DNA of 35,685 nt, taken from positions 1-35,685 of the forward strand of contig JAHQWP010000086.1 of NCBI GenBank assembly GCA_029856235.1, in the 5' to 3' direction. Each line of letters starts with the position of its first letter. Within the stretch, counting starts at the first letter, position 1. This document shows, one piece after another, positions 1 to 7,842 of the stretch. The translations under genes were made by a program, and so were the position numbers. The stretch is from Promethearchaeia archaeon. GTDB taxonomy: Archaea; Asgardarchaeota; Lokiarchaeia; Sigyniarchaeales; SOKP01. The notes beneath the pieces are model-generated. The model made no database searches. It saw nothing but the letters and a program-made list of their open reading frames with translations, and was not told the origin of the DNA.

Positions 1-190
1 GGTAAGATTTAATAGGTTCATAATCGTCAGTGTCATTCGAATCGTACTCAAAGACCGTTATAGTGTTCCCATACTGATCTGCGATAATAATTCCAATAAT
101 CGGGGGTATAACATTAAAATTATGTGTTCGATAAACGGTTTCTGTCAATTTTTTTTCAACGAAACTATCGTCTTTTCCAGCTTCGAGCAT
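1..190 (-). CDS. N-terminal fragment of an unknown protein, cut by the window edge
   Basis: An open frame reads leftward from the ATG at 188-190 for 63 codons to the window edge without a stop. The fragment begins MLEAGKDDSFVEKK and continues with a hydrophobic beta-strand pair around IIGIIIADQYG and ITVFEYD. Such strands resemble the start of small alpha/beta signalling folds (roadblock/longin type) that are common in Asgard genomes, but the fragment is too short to assign a family. An AT-rich leader of about 130 bases lies between it and the next minus-strand gene. The start is the first ATG of the frame. Confidence 0.55.
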   Translation of the reverse strand, partial: MLEAGKDDSFVEKKLTETVYRTHNFNVIPPIIGIIIADQYGNTITVFEYDSNDTDDYEPIKSY

Positions 191-262
191 AAATCTAAAT
201 AAACTTTAACACTATAAATTAAAGAGGGTGTGCTGATTTTTAGGAAAAAGTAGAGAATTACC

Positions 263-283
263 GACATTTATGATCGTGAAACA
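263..283. repeat. Copy 1 of a 21-bp intergenic repeat
   Basis: A 21-base element containing TGATCGTGAAACA recurs at 4303-4323 with a single mismatch. Both copies lie outside coding sequence. This one is upstream of the partial leftmost gene and downstream of the TPR gene. Its function is not known; an operator or a piece of a small RNA is possible. Confidence 0.5.
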
Positions 284-322
284 TTATACGCAAAGGAAAG
301 TATAAGGAAAAATTCAAATAAA

Positions 323-1741
323 TCAGCTACTAGTAATTCCCTTCAGATAATTACGCTTCTGGAGCAAAATTTGAATTTGGTCATCCACACGAGCCAAATC
401 CATTCGTTCTGATATTTTTCCTCCTGATGTTCTTAGTTTTTCCCATTTGAGAAAATTTTTTGATAATTCAGCTTGCTCATTTTCTACTCTTTTAGCTAAC
501 AACTTTAAACCATGCATATCAGCAACATTCAAAGCTTGGGCTAATAGCTCTTGAGCTTCTTTAAATTCAAAAGTAACTAACCGTATTTTAGCTTGTAACG
601 AGTTAATTTCAACAAGGAGAGGATAAACTCCTTCCTTTCCGGCGATAAACCGAATTTCGTCGATGTAAGGTTGAAGCTTGTCTATTTCTTTTAAATTGCT
701 AGTTTCCTTTAATCTTGTCAAATAAAGATCGCATAAATTTACTAAAGCTTCAAATTTAAACTCTACAAATGTAGTTTCTTTATCAGCAACTTCCTTGAAG
801 ATTTTTTCTGCTTTTGAATAAGAACCCTTATGAGGGGAATTTTTTAATAATGCTGCTTCTTGAAGACGATAAATTATCTTGTTAAATTTAGAAGTTCCCT
901 GTTTAACAAGTAACCCCATTCGATCGTGACATTGCTGAGCTTTTTCAAGAGAATTTGATTTTACATAAGCTTCAAAAAGAGAAGCACTTACTACAAAAGT
1001 CTTCCAGCTGTTTATTTCATAGCATAACGATAAACCTTTTTCCAAATGTTCTATTGCTCGCTCAAATTCATCCTTGTTTGTGTATGTAACTCCTAAAGAA
1101 TTATGAACTCCAATAATTTCTTGCTTATCGTTTAGTTCAACAGCTAATGCTAAATATTGTTTTTTATATTCCATCGCAGGATCACTTTCACCTTTAACAT
1201 CATAAGTGAATGCTAACCATTTAGTGGTATACATAATCAACTTTTTATCATTAATCTCTTTAGCAAGTTTAGAAGCTTCACCTAGATAACTTAGACAACG
1301 TTTAAGATCACCCAAACTAAAATAACAAGTACCTTTATGGTATAAAACATATCCTTTTTTCAATTTAAATTCTTTTGATGATTTTTGATTGTTCCTTGCT
1401 AGTATTTCTTCGGCTTCATTAATCACATTTAAAGACTTATTTGGTTCGACCATACCTCCAAAAATTTTACTCTTTAACACGAGAGAACTAATGATTTCAT
1501 AATCTGATTTAATTTCTTTACTTTCTTTATAGGCGAGTTCAGCGTAATTCATGGCTTCTTTAGAAAAGAAAAGATCAAAAAGAATAGAACTCTTCAAAAT
1601 ATAAAACTGAAATCTTTCAAGAGTAGTTAGATCTTTATTAACATCAAAATTATTCAAAATATTGAGAGCTTCTTTGGATTTCCAATTATTTTTAAGGTTT
1701 TCTGCCTGCTTTAATTTTTCATTATAAACAATCGGCATCAT
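323..1741 (-). CDS. TPR-repeat protein
   Basis: This is an all-helical protein of about 472 residues made of tetratricopeptide-like helix pairs from near the N-terminus to about residue 430. Clear units include YHKGTCYFSLGDLKRCLSYL and the GVTYTNKDEFERAIEHLEKG unit. The C-terminal 50 residues are charged. No signal peptide or membrane helix is seen, so it is probably a cytosolic scaffold; the partner is unknown. I prefer the ATG at 1741, which has a GAGG-like sequence upstream. A TTG at 1792 would add 17 lysine-rich residues and sits just after the stop of the upstream regulator gene (1810), with which it is probably co-transcribed. TPR assignment is firm; the function is unknown. Confidence 0.8.
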   Translation of the reverse strand: MMPIVYNEKLKQAENLKNNWKSKEALNILNNFDVNKDLTTLERFQFYILKSSILFDLFFSKEAMNYAELAYKESKEIKSDYEIISSLVLKSKIFGGMVEPNKSLNVINEAEEILARNNQKSSKEFKLKKGYVLYHKGTCYFSLGDLKRCLSYLGEASKLAKEINDKKLIMYTTKWLAFTYDVKGESDPAMEYKKQYLALAVELNDKQEIIGVHNSLGVTYTNKDEFERAIEHLEKGLSLCYEINSWKTFVVSASLFEAYVKSNSLEKAQQCHDRMGLLVKQGTSKFNKIIYRLQEAALLKNSPHKGSYSKAEKIFKEVADKETTFVEFKFEALVNLCDLYLTRLKETSNLKEIDKLQPYIDEIRFIAGKEGVYPLLVEINSLQAKIRLVTFEFKEAQELLAQALNVADMHGLKLLAKRVENEQAELSKNFLKWEKLRTSGGKISERMDLARVDDQIQILLQKRNYLKGITSS

Positions 1742-1809
1742 GTGAAACCCTAACCTCAATTCTTTAGTGCTTTTCTTTTTGGACTTCTCCAAATAAAGAC
1801 ATCTCTTAA

Positions 1810-2466
1810 CTATTTCTTTGATTTTATTTTTTTTTTTAGTTCAAAGAGAGCAGCAAGAGGTAATGAGATATCAAAATAAACAAAAGCCTCCTCCGTATTT
1901 AAATCTTCCTCCATTGCCAACTTCTGCAACTTTAAAATATACTCCGCATGGATATCCATTAATGCTTCAGCCCGCTTTTTATCAAGATAGAACACAACAG
2001 GTGCTGGGATAGAGGATAAATATTCGTCGTAGATATCTTTAGCTTTTTCAGGATCATCCAGCTCACTTTCAAGAAGATTTAGCAGTGGATCTAAATAACT
2101 CAATAATTTGCTTATGTTATATCCCGCCTTTCGATAATGTTTAATTACTCTTTTGTAAAAATTCTCCTCTTCTTCCTCTTCTTTTTTAAATTTCGGGTTA
2201 ATTCTAAAGATTTTGGGGGGGATTCTTCCTTTTATGACTTTCTTTGGTATTCTGCAAAGGAGAAGTCCGTCTTTTTCCATTAGTTTTAGGTGCCTAGCAA
2301 CCGTGGTTTTACCTTGGTCAACATAATGAGTAATTTGGGTAACATTCAATTCACTATGAAGTTCAAGTAAAGCCCATATATCAGACCTTATTTTATGTTT
2401 AGCTATTAATTGATCCCATTCTTCTTCAAATACATAATTATTTTCTGCAACCGACGAAATTTTCAT
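1810..2466 (-). CDS. Winged-helix (ArsR/MarR-like) transcriptional regulator
   Basis: The protein has 218 residues. Residues about 25-90 form a winged helix: a helix with IWALLELHSE, a recognition helix pair NVTQITHYVDQGKTTVARHL, and a wing around GLLLCRI. The rest is a charged linker (EEEEEE) and a helical C-terminal domain of about 110 residues with no family I recognise, perhaps for dimerisation or ligand sensing. The ATG start follows GAGGGT closely. The gene sits divergently from the beta-helix surface protein at 2826 and just upstream of the TPR gene. A local regulatory role is inferred from position, not shown. Confidence 0.75.
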   Translation of the reverse strand: MKISSVAENNYVFEEEWDQLIAKHKIRSDIWALLELHSELNVTQITHYVDQGKTTVARHLKLMEKDGLLLCRIPKKVIKGRIPPKIFRINPKFKKEEEEEENFYKRVIKHYRKAGYNISKLLSYLDPLLNLLESELDDPEKAKDIYDEYLSSIPAPVVFYLDKKRAEALMDIHAEYILKLQKLAMEEDLNTEEAFVYFDISLPLAALFELKKKIKSKK

Positions 2467-2825
2467 ACCCTCTGTATAAAATAATTTTTGATGTTGGCAT
2501 TATTCTTATTTTAATTTTATAATAACGATCTACATCAATTTTCGTAAAGATTTTACAATATATAGACTAAGGAATGTTATTATTTTTTATGTCTACATAA
2601 TATATAGTGATCTCGAATATAAAAATCTGATCGAAATGTTTATATACAAAACGTTCTGTTTTATATAATAATGGCACGATGTTAATATCACATTATACAA
2701 TATGTAAGAAGAGAGAATTAGAGGGTGCGAAATCCATATTTAGCTCTTATACTATGTGTCATAACTCTAAAATAAAAACACAAATGAAAAAAAAATTGTT
2801 AAACGCTTAAAAAAAGTGAATAAAA
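2467..2825. promoter_or_regulatory. Divergent intergenic region with a palindromic TATA segment
   Basis: These 359 bases separate the minus-strand regulator from the plus-strand beta-helix gene and hold no gene I can support. At 2640-2668 TTATATACAAAAC and GTTTTATATAA form an imperfect inverted repeat with one bulged base. The right arm contains a TATA-box-like TTTATATAA that could drive the plus-strand gene with a leader of roughly 130 bases. A second TATA-like segment lies near 2561 on the regulator side. There is no strong Shine-Dalgarno sequence before the ATG at 2826. Confidence 0.4.
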
Positions 2826-3968
2826 ATGAATCAACGAGAAAAAAAAGCAATAATATTAATAGCGTTAGGAATCTTTATCGCTCTCTTAACATTAAATAAC
2901 GATGACCTCAATTTTAATCCGGGAAATAGCGATGAAATTAATTTAGATAACGAATATATAGAAACTTCAGCAGTATCGGGAATAATTCATATTGATAACA
3001 ATTGGACCGCTGCCAAGGGTGCGCTAATTTGTACGGGCAATGGGATTTATTCCGACCCTTATGTTATAGAAGATTTTGTAATAAATGGAGGAGCTTCGGA
3101 AAGTTGTATCTTTATTGAAAATTCTGATGTATACTTTAAGATCGAAAATTGTACTGTTTACAATTCAGGAGTCACTATTGATGCGGGAATTCGATTAATA
3201 AACGTTAGTAATTCCCAATTAATTAATAACAATTGCTCATCTAATCGCAGAGGAATTTTTTTATATTCTAGTGATAATAACACAATCTCGGGAAACACCG
3301 CAAATAACAACACTGAATATGGGATAATTATACATCTGAGTAATTATAACACCGTTTCGGGAAACACCGCAAATTACAACGAATTTTATGGAATATTTAT
3401 AAACAGAGGTAATAATAACACAATCTCGGGAAACACCGCAAACGATAACATGGACCACGGGATTTTTCTATTCAATGCTGATTATAACACTGTTTCGGGA
3501 AACTCATTTAATTTCAACAATAATTATGGCATAATTTTAGAAAGAAGCACTCATAACACAATCTCGGGAAACACCGCAAATAATAACGAGGATGATGGGA
3601 TATATATAACTATTAGTGAGTATAACACCGTTTCGGGAAACACCGCAAATAATAACGAAGAAGATGGGATAGGTTTAGCTAGAGGGCATAATAGCACAAT
3701 CTCGGAAAACACGGCAAATTACAATACAAATGGGATAGATTTATATGATAGTGATTCGAATATCTTTTCGCTCAATACTTTAATCGGGAATGATGTTTGT
3801 ATCCATGAAGATGAATACTCTGAATTTAATGTTTTTGAAAATAATGATTGTGGTGAAGACGATGGAATTCCTTTCGAATTGATTATTTTAATTTCGGTTA
3901 TTAGTGGAGGAGCAGTGATAGGTGTAGTAATCCTACTATTAATTATCCGTAAAAGGAAAAGAATATAA
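2826..3968 (+). CDS. NosD-like parallel beta-helix surface protein with C-terminal membrane anchor
   Basis: The protein has 380 residues. An N-terminal hydrophobic helix (about 8-24) acts as signal or anchor, and a C-terminal helix (about 351-374) ends in RKRKRI, the usual positive-inside stop-transfer tail. Between them is a right-handed beta-helix of the NosD/CASH type, with 23-residue coils built on NT(I/V)SGNTAN; many Asn-x-Ser/Thr sites suggest glycosylation. Such folds bind or process carbohydrates or act as adhesins on the outside of the cell, but no catalytic residues are evident. The region 280-340 loses the repeat and is acidic before the anchor. Start: the ATG gives a complete signal helix. 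Confidence 0.85.
   Translation: MNQREKKAIILIALGIFIALLTLNNDDLNFNPGNSDEINLDNEYIETSAVSGIIHIDNNWTAAKGALICTGNGIYSDPYVIEDFVINGGASESCIFIENSDVYFKIENCTVYNSGVTIDAGIRLINVSNSQLINNNCSSNRRGIFLYSSDNNTISGNTANNNTEYGIIIHLSNYNTVSGNTANYNEFYGIFINRGNNNTISGNTANDNMDHGIFLFNADYNTVSGNSFNFNNNYGIILERSTHNTISGNTANNNEDDGIYITISEYNTVSGNTANNNEEDGIGLARGHNSTISENTANYNTNGIDLYDSDSNIFSLNTLIGNDVCIHEDEYSEFNVFENNDCGEDDGIPFELIILISVISGGAVIGVVILLLIIRKRKRI
3270..3730 (+). repeat. Seven-unit tandem repeat of about 69 bp with a 138-bp higher order
   Basis: Inside the beta-helix gene, a unit centred on ACAATCTCGGGAAACACCGC recurs about every 69 bases. Two DNA subtypes strictly alternate: one with ACAATCTCGGG (near 3278, 3417, 3558, 3696) and one with ACCGTTTCGGG or ACTGTTTCGGG (near 3348, 3487, 3627). 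The real unit of duplication is therefore a pair of coils, about 138 bases. Confidence 0.85.
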
Positions 3969-4393
3969 TAAAATCTTATAAAATTCTAAGAGGGATATAT
4001 TAATTCTGAGGGTGAAGAAGTCTGACCTCACGAAACAATTCGTTTTTTCTGGAATTGAGATCAAGAGAGAGTATAAATGAGGGTTGAATCCTATATCAAA
4101 GTATAGAATTGGAGGAATATGTTTAGAATTTTTATATCTAGAATAAGCGCCCCTAAACCACTGTTTTTCACTTCTATATTTTTTATTTTTTATTTTTGTT
4201 TGATTAACTAGTGCCATGATAATATAATCGGAAGAAAAAGAAATTCTATTAAAAATTTAATTTTAAATCTTTTTTGTTCATATCAATTATTACTTTAATT
4301 TAGACATTTTTGATCGTGAAACAAGTCTTTCACGCACAAATATATCACTCAGAAGATATATTTGAACAGTTTAAGAAAAAAAATTTAAAAAAA
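3969..4393. other. Non-coding stretch between the surface-protein gene and tRNA-Trp
   Basis: These 425 bases lie between two converging transcription units and contain no convincing gene. They hold the second copy of the intergenic repeat (4303-4323). Overlapping its end is a small hairpin, CGTGAAA ... TTTCACG at about 4315-4334 (7-bp arms, 6-base loop). The rest is AT-rich. Confidence 0.4.
4303..4323. repeat. Copy 2 of the 21-bp intergenic repeat
   Basis: This element matches 263-283 at 20 of 21 positions and includes TGATCGTGAAACA. Here its CGTGAAA portion also pairs with TTTCACG just downstream, forming a short hairpin not preserved at copy 1. It lies downstream of tRNA-Trp on the minus strand. 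Confidence 0.5.
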
Positions 4394-4497
4394 TGGGAAC
4401 GACCGGATTTGAACCGGTGACCAACAAGTCTGGAGCCTGCCGCGATCAGCACTTTGAACCGAAACGGCAAAGTTATACCGGGCTTCGCCACGTCCCC
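4394..4497 (-). tRNA. tRNA-Trp (anticodon CCA) with a D-loop insertion, probably an intron
   Basis: Read on the minus strand, the 104 bases fold as tRNA. The acceptor stem GGGGACG/CGTTCCC has one G-U pair and discriminator A. The D-stem is GCGA/TCGC, the anticodon stem GCAGG/CTTGT with loop CTCCAGA (anticodon CCA at 4431-4433), the variable loop TGGTC and the T-arm ACCGG-TTCAAAT-CCGGT. CCA is not encoded. The anticodon loop is uninterrupted, but the D-loop (about 4446-4484) is 39 bases instead of 8-11. The excess of about 28-31 bases contains ACTTTG ... CAAAGT, a 6-bp stem, and an inner CCG/CGG pair, as expected of a spliced intron. The exact bulge-helix-bulge cleavage sites cannot be fixed by eye. 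A T-run follows the 3' end. Confidence 0.87.
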
Positions 4498-4640
4498 ATG
4501 TTATAAATTAAAAAATTGTGGCGTAAAATAATTTGTTTATTATATCGACTAATTATTAAATCTTCTAATTACTCATTTTATTTCAGTTTTATGAAATGTC
4601 TAAATAATTTAGGATTAAAAAAATTTTTGAACTTTAGGGA

Positions 4641-5132
4641 TTAGACAATTTTCGAGCCGCAAAATTCACAAAATCTAAGATTTTCAGCATTTTTCAATGA
4701 AGCTCCACAAGTGGGGCAAAAGTTTGGTTTTTCGGGTACTTGGTCTCCCTCTTCATATACTTTATACTCAAACGGTAATTTCTCTCCTTCATATTTTGGA
4801 AACTCATATCCACAATTATCGCAATAATTAAGTTTTCCATCTGTGTAGATATTACAATTTGGACATTTATTTATTAGTTTAAGCCCACAGTTACGACAAT
4901 ACTCAGTATAAATACTAATTGGGACGTTACAACGAGGGCAATACTTTTTAGATTCTCCAGAATAGCGATATATTAGTAACCCAATTAAAGCAAAAATAAA
5001 GATTGGAAAAATTATCATCAGAATGATACCAATTTCCAACAAAAGCCCAATAGTAAAAAATAAAAGAGATAGAAAGACAAGAACTCCCGTCATTACTGAA
5101 AAACTCTTGCGATTGTAATCTCGGATACTCAT
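4641..5132 (-). CDS. Membrane protein with three zinc ribbons
   Basis: The protein has 163 residues. Two adjacent hydrophobic helices (about 12-32 and 34-55) form a membrane hairpin. They are followed by a soluble tail with six CxxC knuckles in order: CPRC, CRNC, CPNC, CDNC, CPTC and CEFC. These pair into three rubredoxin-like zinc ribbons ending at the C-terminus. Proteins of this design are frequent in Asgard genomes; the ribbons probably bind zinc and mediate protein or nucleic-acid contacts on the cytosolic face, but no specific function is known. The gene is downstream of the small zinc-ribbon gene at 5186-5365 in the same direction. Confidence 0.8.
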   Translation of the reverse strand: MSIRDYNRKSFSVMTGVLVFLSLLFFTIGLLLEIGIILMIIFPIFIFALIGLLIYRYSGESKKYCPRCNVPISIYTEYCRNCGLKLINKCPNCNIYTDGKLNYCDNCGYEFPKYEGEKLPFEYKVYEEGDQVPEKPNFCPTCGASLKNAENLRFCEFCGSKIV

Positions 5133-5185
5133 TTGAGAATGTTTTGATTTTGTATTAATTAGTTTTTATTACTAGTAAGATTTTA

Positions 5186-5365
5186 TTATTTTAATATTGA
5201 TTCATTTTTTTCTTGTGCTGTATTACAATAAGGGCAAATTTTTGCACCAAATTTGATTTTTTCTCCACAAGCGAAGCATGTATATTCGTTTTCCCCATAG
5301 AGGATTTTTTTGTCAATAGTTTTTGCTATTTTATGCGTTTCATCTTTATATTCTTTTTCAGACAT
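5186..5365 (-). CDS. Small zinc-ribbon protein (59 residues)
   Basis: An ATG at 5363-5365 opens a 59-codon frame ending in TAA at 5186-5188. The product has a charged N-terminus (MSEKEYKDETHK) and one zinc ribbon, CFAC (about 30-33) and CPYC (about 44-47), then a short polar tail. A TATA-like sequence (TTATATATATAAA on the minus strand, 5378-5390) sits about 20 bases before the ATG, the spacing expected of an archaeal leaderless transcript, which supports the gene. The ribbon resembles that at the end of the MIT-like protein at 7843 (CFACGSEIP). The function is unknown. Confidence 0.7.
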   Translation of the reverse strand: MSEKEYKDETHKIAKTIDKKILYGENEYTCFACGEKIKFGAKICPYCNTAQEKNESILK

Positions 5366-5377
5366 AATAAGACCAAA

Positions 5378-5390
5378 TTTATATATATAA
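5378..5390 (-). promoter_or_regulatory. TATA box of the small zinc-ribbon gene
   Basis: The minus-strand sequence TTATATATATAAA lies about 20 bases upstream of the ATG at 5365, so transcription would begin at or next to the start codon (leaderless mRNA). Confidence 0.45.
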
Positions 5391-5586
5391 TTTTACATGC
5401 TCTTCTATAAAATAGAATTAATGCTGAATCTATAAAAATAATGGAGTCCAATTTTTACTTTAAATTTAGTTTTAGTCGTGATAATAACAAAATTTAAGAG
5501 CTTATAATGATTTATTGATATTATAATCTATAATTAAATAAAGTTTTATAGTTTAAACAACAAAATTTAAAGGAGATACATAAAAT

Positions 5587-5790
5587 ATGCCAGGTTCTCA
5601 TGGAAGTTTAACTAAAGCTGGAAAAGTAAAACAACAAACTCCTAAAATTGAAAGAACGGGAGTAAATTCAAAAAAGAAAAAACCCCCAAGAATGAGATTT
5701 CGCGAACTTTATGTTCAGAGGATTGATAAAGGTCAATACGGAGGACAAAAAGATTCTCTTGGAGCCAAGCGGGCAAGTTATAAACGCTAA
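5587..5790 (+). CDS. rps30e: Small-subunit ribosomal protein eS30
   Basis: The 67-residue basic protein carries the eS30 signature: HGSLTKAGKVKQQTPKIER near the N-terminus, then the basic KKKKPPRMRFRE block. eS30 is found in eukaryotes and in TACK/Asgard archaea. Here it is not fused to a ubiquitin-like domain, unlike the animal FUBI-eS30 precursor. The C-terminal portion after the basic block (YVQRIDKGQYGGQKDSLG) is longer than I would expect for a minimal archaeal eS30. The start is preceded by AAAGGAG about 10 bases upstream. It is transcribed alone, convergent with the TPR gene at 5807. Confidence 0.92.
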   Translation: MPGSHGSLTKAGKVKQQTPKIERTGVNSKKKKPPRMRFRELYVQRIDKGQYGGQKDSLGAKRASYKR

Positions 5791-5806
5791 CTTCTTTTAA
5801 AAAGGT

Positions 5807-7696
5807 TTAAGCAATTACTCCAATCTTTTTTAATTGGTTTATTAATAATTGGCTTTGTTGATAATAGTGAGTTGAATTATCACTATCACGGGCTAATATA
5901 TCGTAGTAATCACACATTAATAAATTCCATCTAATAGATCTCCGGATACCGTGAATTTTCTTTAAATTGAGAGAAAGCTGGTTTTCAATACTCTTCATTA
6001 AATACAGTGCTTTCTTTGAATCAACTCTGTGATGTATATAGAACTCCGCTAATTCTAAAACTAAGTCATAAAGAATAGGAGTAAATTCCTTCTCGTCAAA
6101 ATTTATGCCTACCGAATCGATGCCAGCTCTCAGGAGTTTTTGAGCTTGGGATAAGTTACCTTTTGCTTTATAGATTTTAGCTCGCATTAGATGGTAACTT
6201 AACTTCACTTTAATAGAATTACTTCCTAATTGAAATGCATTTTTGAAATTAGTCTTAGCTTCAGCTAACTTACTAAGCGCTTCATTAATTAGACCTAGAT
6301 ACAAGTAAGCCATACCGAGAAATTCATCTTTATTTAACGATGGCTCTTCATTTTCTAAAAAATTAACGATGATATTGAAATGAGATAAGGCTTTATCGTA
6401 TTTTTCTATTTTAAAATATCTCTTTCCTAAATAATAATGGATTTTTATTATGTAATCTACTGGTACTTCTCCGGACTTGGCTACACCTAATGCAGTCTGT
6501 AAATAATTATAAGCAACATCATCGTGATTCAGTAAAAAAGCGATTTCTCTTAATTTTAATAGAATTGAAACTACAACTTTTTTCTGGCGATTTTTATTGA
6601 AAATTTTTAAAGAATTGTTTAAAAGTTGAGTGGCTTCATCAAACCGATAATTTTTAATTAATTGTTCTGCGTCGATATATGAGTTGATAGATTTAATTAC
6701 TTCAAAATTGGATGGTGGTGTATTAAATAAATCATTGTGGATTTGGTATAAATCTCCCTTTGACATTAAGCTTTCATAATGCAAAGCAGAAAAAGGAAAG
6801 TTATTACTTTCAAATTCAAAGTCATCTGTATCTAACTCGTTTTTAGGATTAAAATTAATAAAGTCATTTTGGTTAATATTTGCTAGACTGACTATTTCTA
6901 ATATTGAGTTAATCATCATTCTGGAAAATTTTATCCAGTTCTCAACATAAGTTTCGAGTCTAAAATCAGTTTCTTTAAATAAAGAGTGCAAAATATAGGG
7001 GGTATAGGAATCAAATGAGGACCTAATATAGAATTTATTATATTCTAAATCCTTGAAGAATGTGAAAAATCCTTTTTCAAATATGAAAAACTCATCAAAT
7101 TCTTCGTCGTTAGAGAAAAACAATGTTTCCGATGTCCTAAGTTTAGGTACACCATCTTTTAATTCCCAAGGTAGTTTGTAGGTGGGTTTTAACCTAGTAT
7201 TTTCCAGAACATTTACAATCTTGTTTGTATATAAATTGTCAAATTCTTCGAAGGTTATCCGTTTGTTCATAAGGGATATTCGGACACGGTTTAACCATCT
7301 ACTGTCATTTTCATCAGCGATAGTTTCAGGCATAAGCTGATTTAATAGATCGAGCAAATGAGTTTCCTTGCCCTTGATAGGAAAATTATGTTCTAGGGAG
7401 ATCTGGAGGGCTAGATCTCGCAACATTTTCAATATAAAAATTATAACTTTATTCGTATTTTGATTTAAATCCCATAATTTAAAAGCGAGAGAAATACGAA
7501 AACTCACTACTTCAAATGGAAAATTAAGTCTTAATGGTAGCGAAACCGGAAATTTTATCGTAAAAAGGATCAATTTGTCTTTTTTAACGCTGTATCGAAA
7601 ATAATTCTCAATAGTTCCCTTTAGACTAAATCCGTTTCGTTCAATTGCTTCTTTTAAATTAGTTAATTCAGTAGTAGAAAAAGGTCTTAATGACAT
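5807..7696 (-). CDS. Large protein with unknown N-terminal half and C-terminal TPR repeats
   Basis: The protein has 629 residues. Residues 1 to about 320 are mixed alpha/beta with many aromatic residues, no transmembrane helix and no motif I recognise. From about 340 to 600 there are successive TPR helix pairs, for example YLGKRYFKIEKYDKALSHFN and AYLYLGLINEALSKLAEAKT. The C-terminus is helical. It starts with ATG, 146 bases from the divergent MIT-like gene at 7843. The TPR half probably binds partner proteins; the N-terminal domain may be an effector or a second interaction module. Function unknown. Confidence 0.8.
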   Translation of the reverse strand: MSLRPFSTTELTNLKEAIERNGFSLKGTIENYFRYSVKKDKLILFTIKFPVSLPLRLNFPFEVVSFRISLAFKLWDLNQNTNKVIIFILKMLRDLALQISLEHNFPIKGKETHLLDLLNQLMPETIADENDSRWLNRVRISLMNKRITFEEFDNLYTNKIVNVLENTRLKPTYKLPWELKDGVPKLRTSETLFFSNDEEFDEFFIFEKGFFTFFKDLEYNKFYIRSSFDSYTPYILHSLFKETDFRLETYVENWIKFSRMMINSILEIVSLANINQNDFINFNPKNELDTDDFEFESNNFPFSALHYESLMSKGDLYQIHNDLFNTPPSNFEVIKSINSYIDAEQLIKNYRFDEATQLLNNSLKIFNKNRQKKVVVSILLKLREIAFLLNHDDVAYNYLQTALGVAKSGEVPVDYIIKIHYYLGKRYFKIEKYDKALSHFNIIVNFLENEEPSLNKDEFLGMAYLYLGLINEALSKLAEAKTNFKNAFQLGSNSIKVKLSYHLMRAKIYKAKGNLSQAQKLLRAGIDSVGINFDEKEFTPILYDLVLELAEFYIHHRVDSKKALYLMKSIENQLSLNLKKIHGIRRSIRWNLLMCDYYDILARDSDNSTHYYQQSQLLINQLKKIGVIA

Positions 7697-7842
7697 AGAA
7701 TATGATTGAATCGTATTTTCTTTAATAATGTAATAAAAATTCCCATTATTAATTTTTATACATATCCTTATATTAGCAATTATAAATAGTTGAATTAACT
7801 TGATAACTTTGAGAATTAATTAAAATTGCATTTTGTTTAATA

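Noticed and set aside
1818-2012. 64-codon plus-strand frame inside the winged-helix gene
   Set aside because: Shadow of the minus-strand regulator; proline-rich low-quality translation.
3261-3458. 65-codon minus-strand repetitive frame
   Set aside because: Antisense reading of the beta-helix repeats; periodicity comes from the sense gene.
3270-3730. CRISPR array
   Set aside because: The regular repeats lie in an intact coding frame, the 'spacers' are homologous to each other, and no cas genes are present.
3939-4217. 92-codon minus-strand open frame after the beta-helix gene
   Set aside because: Composition is not protein-like, it overlaps the end of a real gene, and no motif or good start context supports it.
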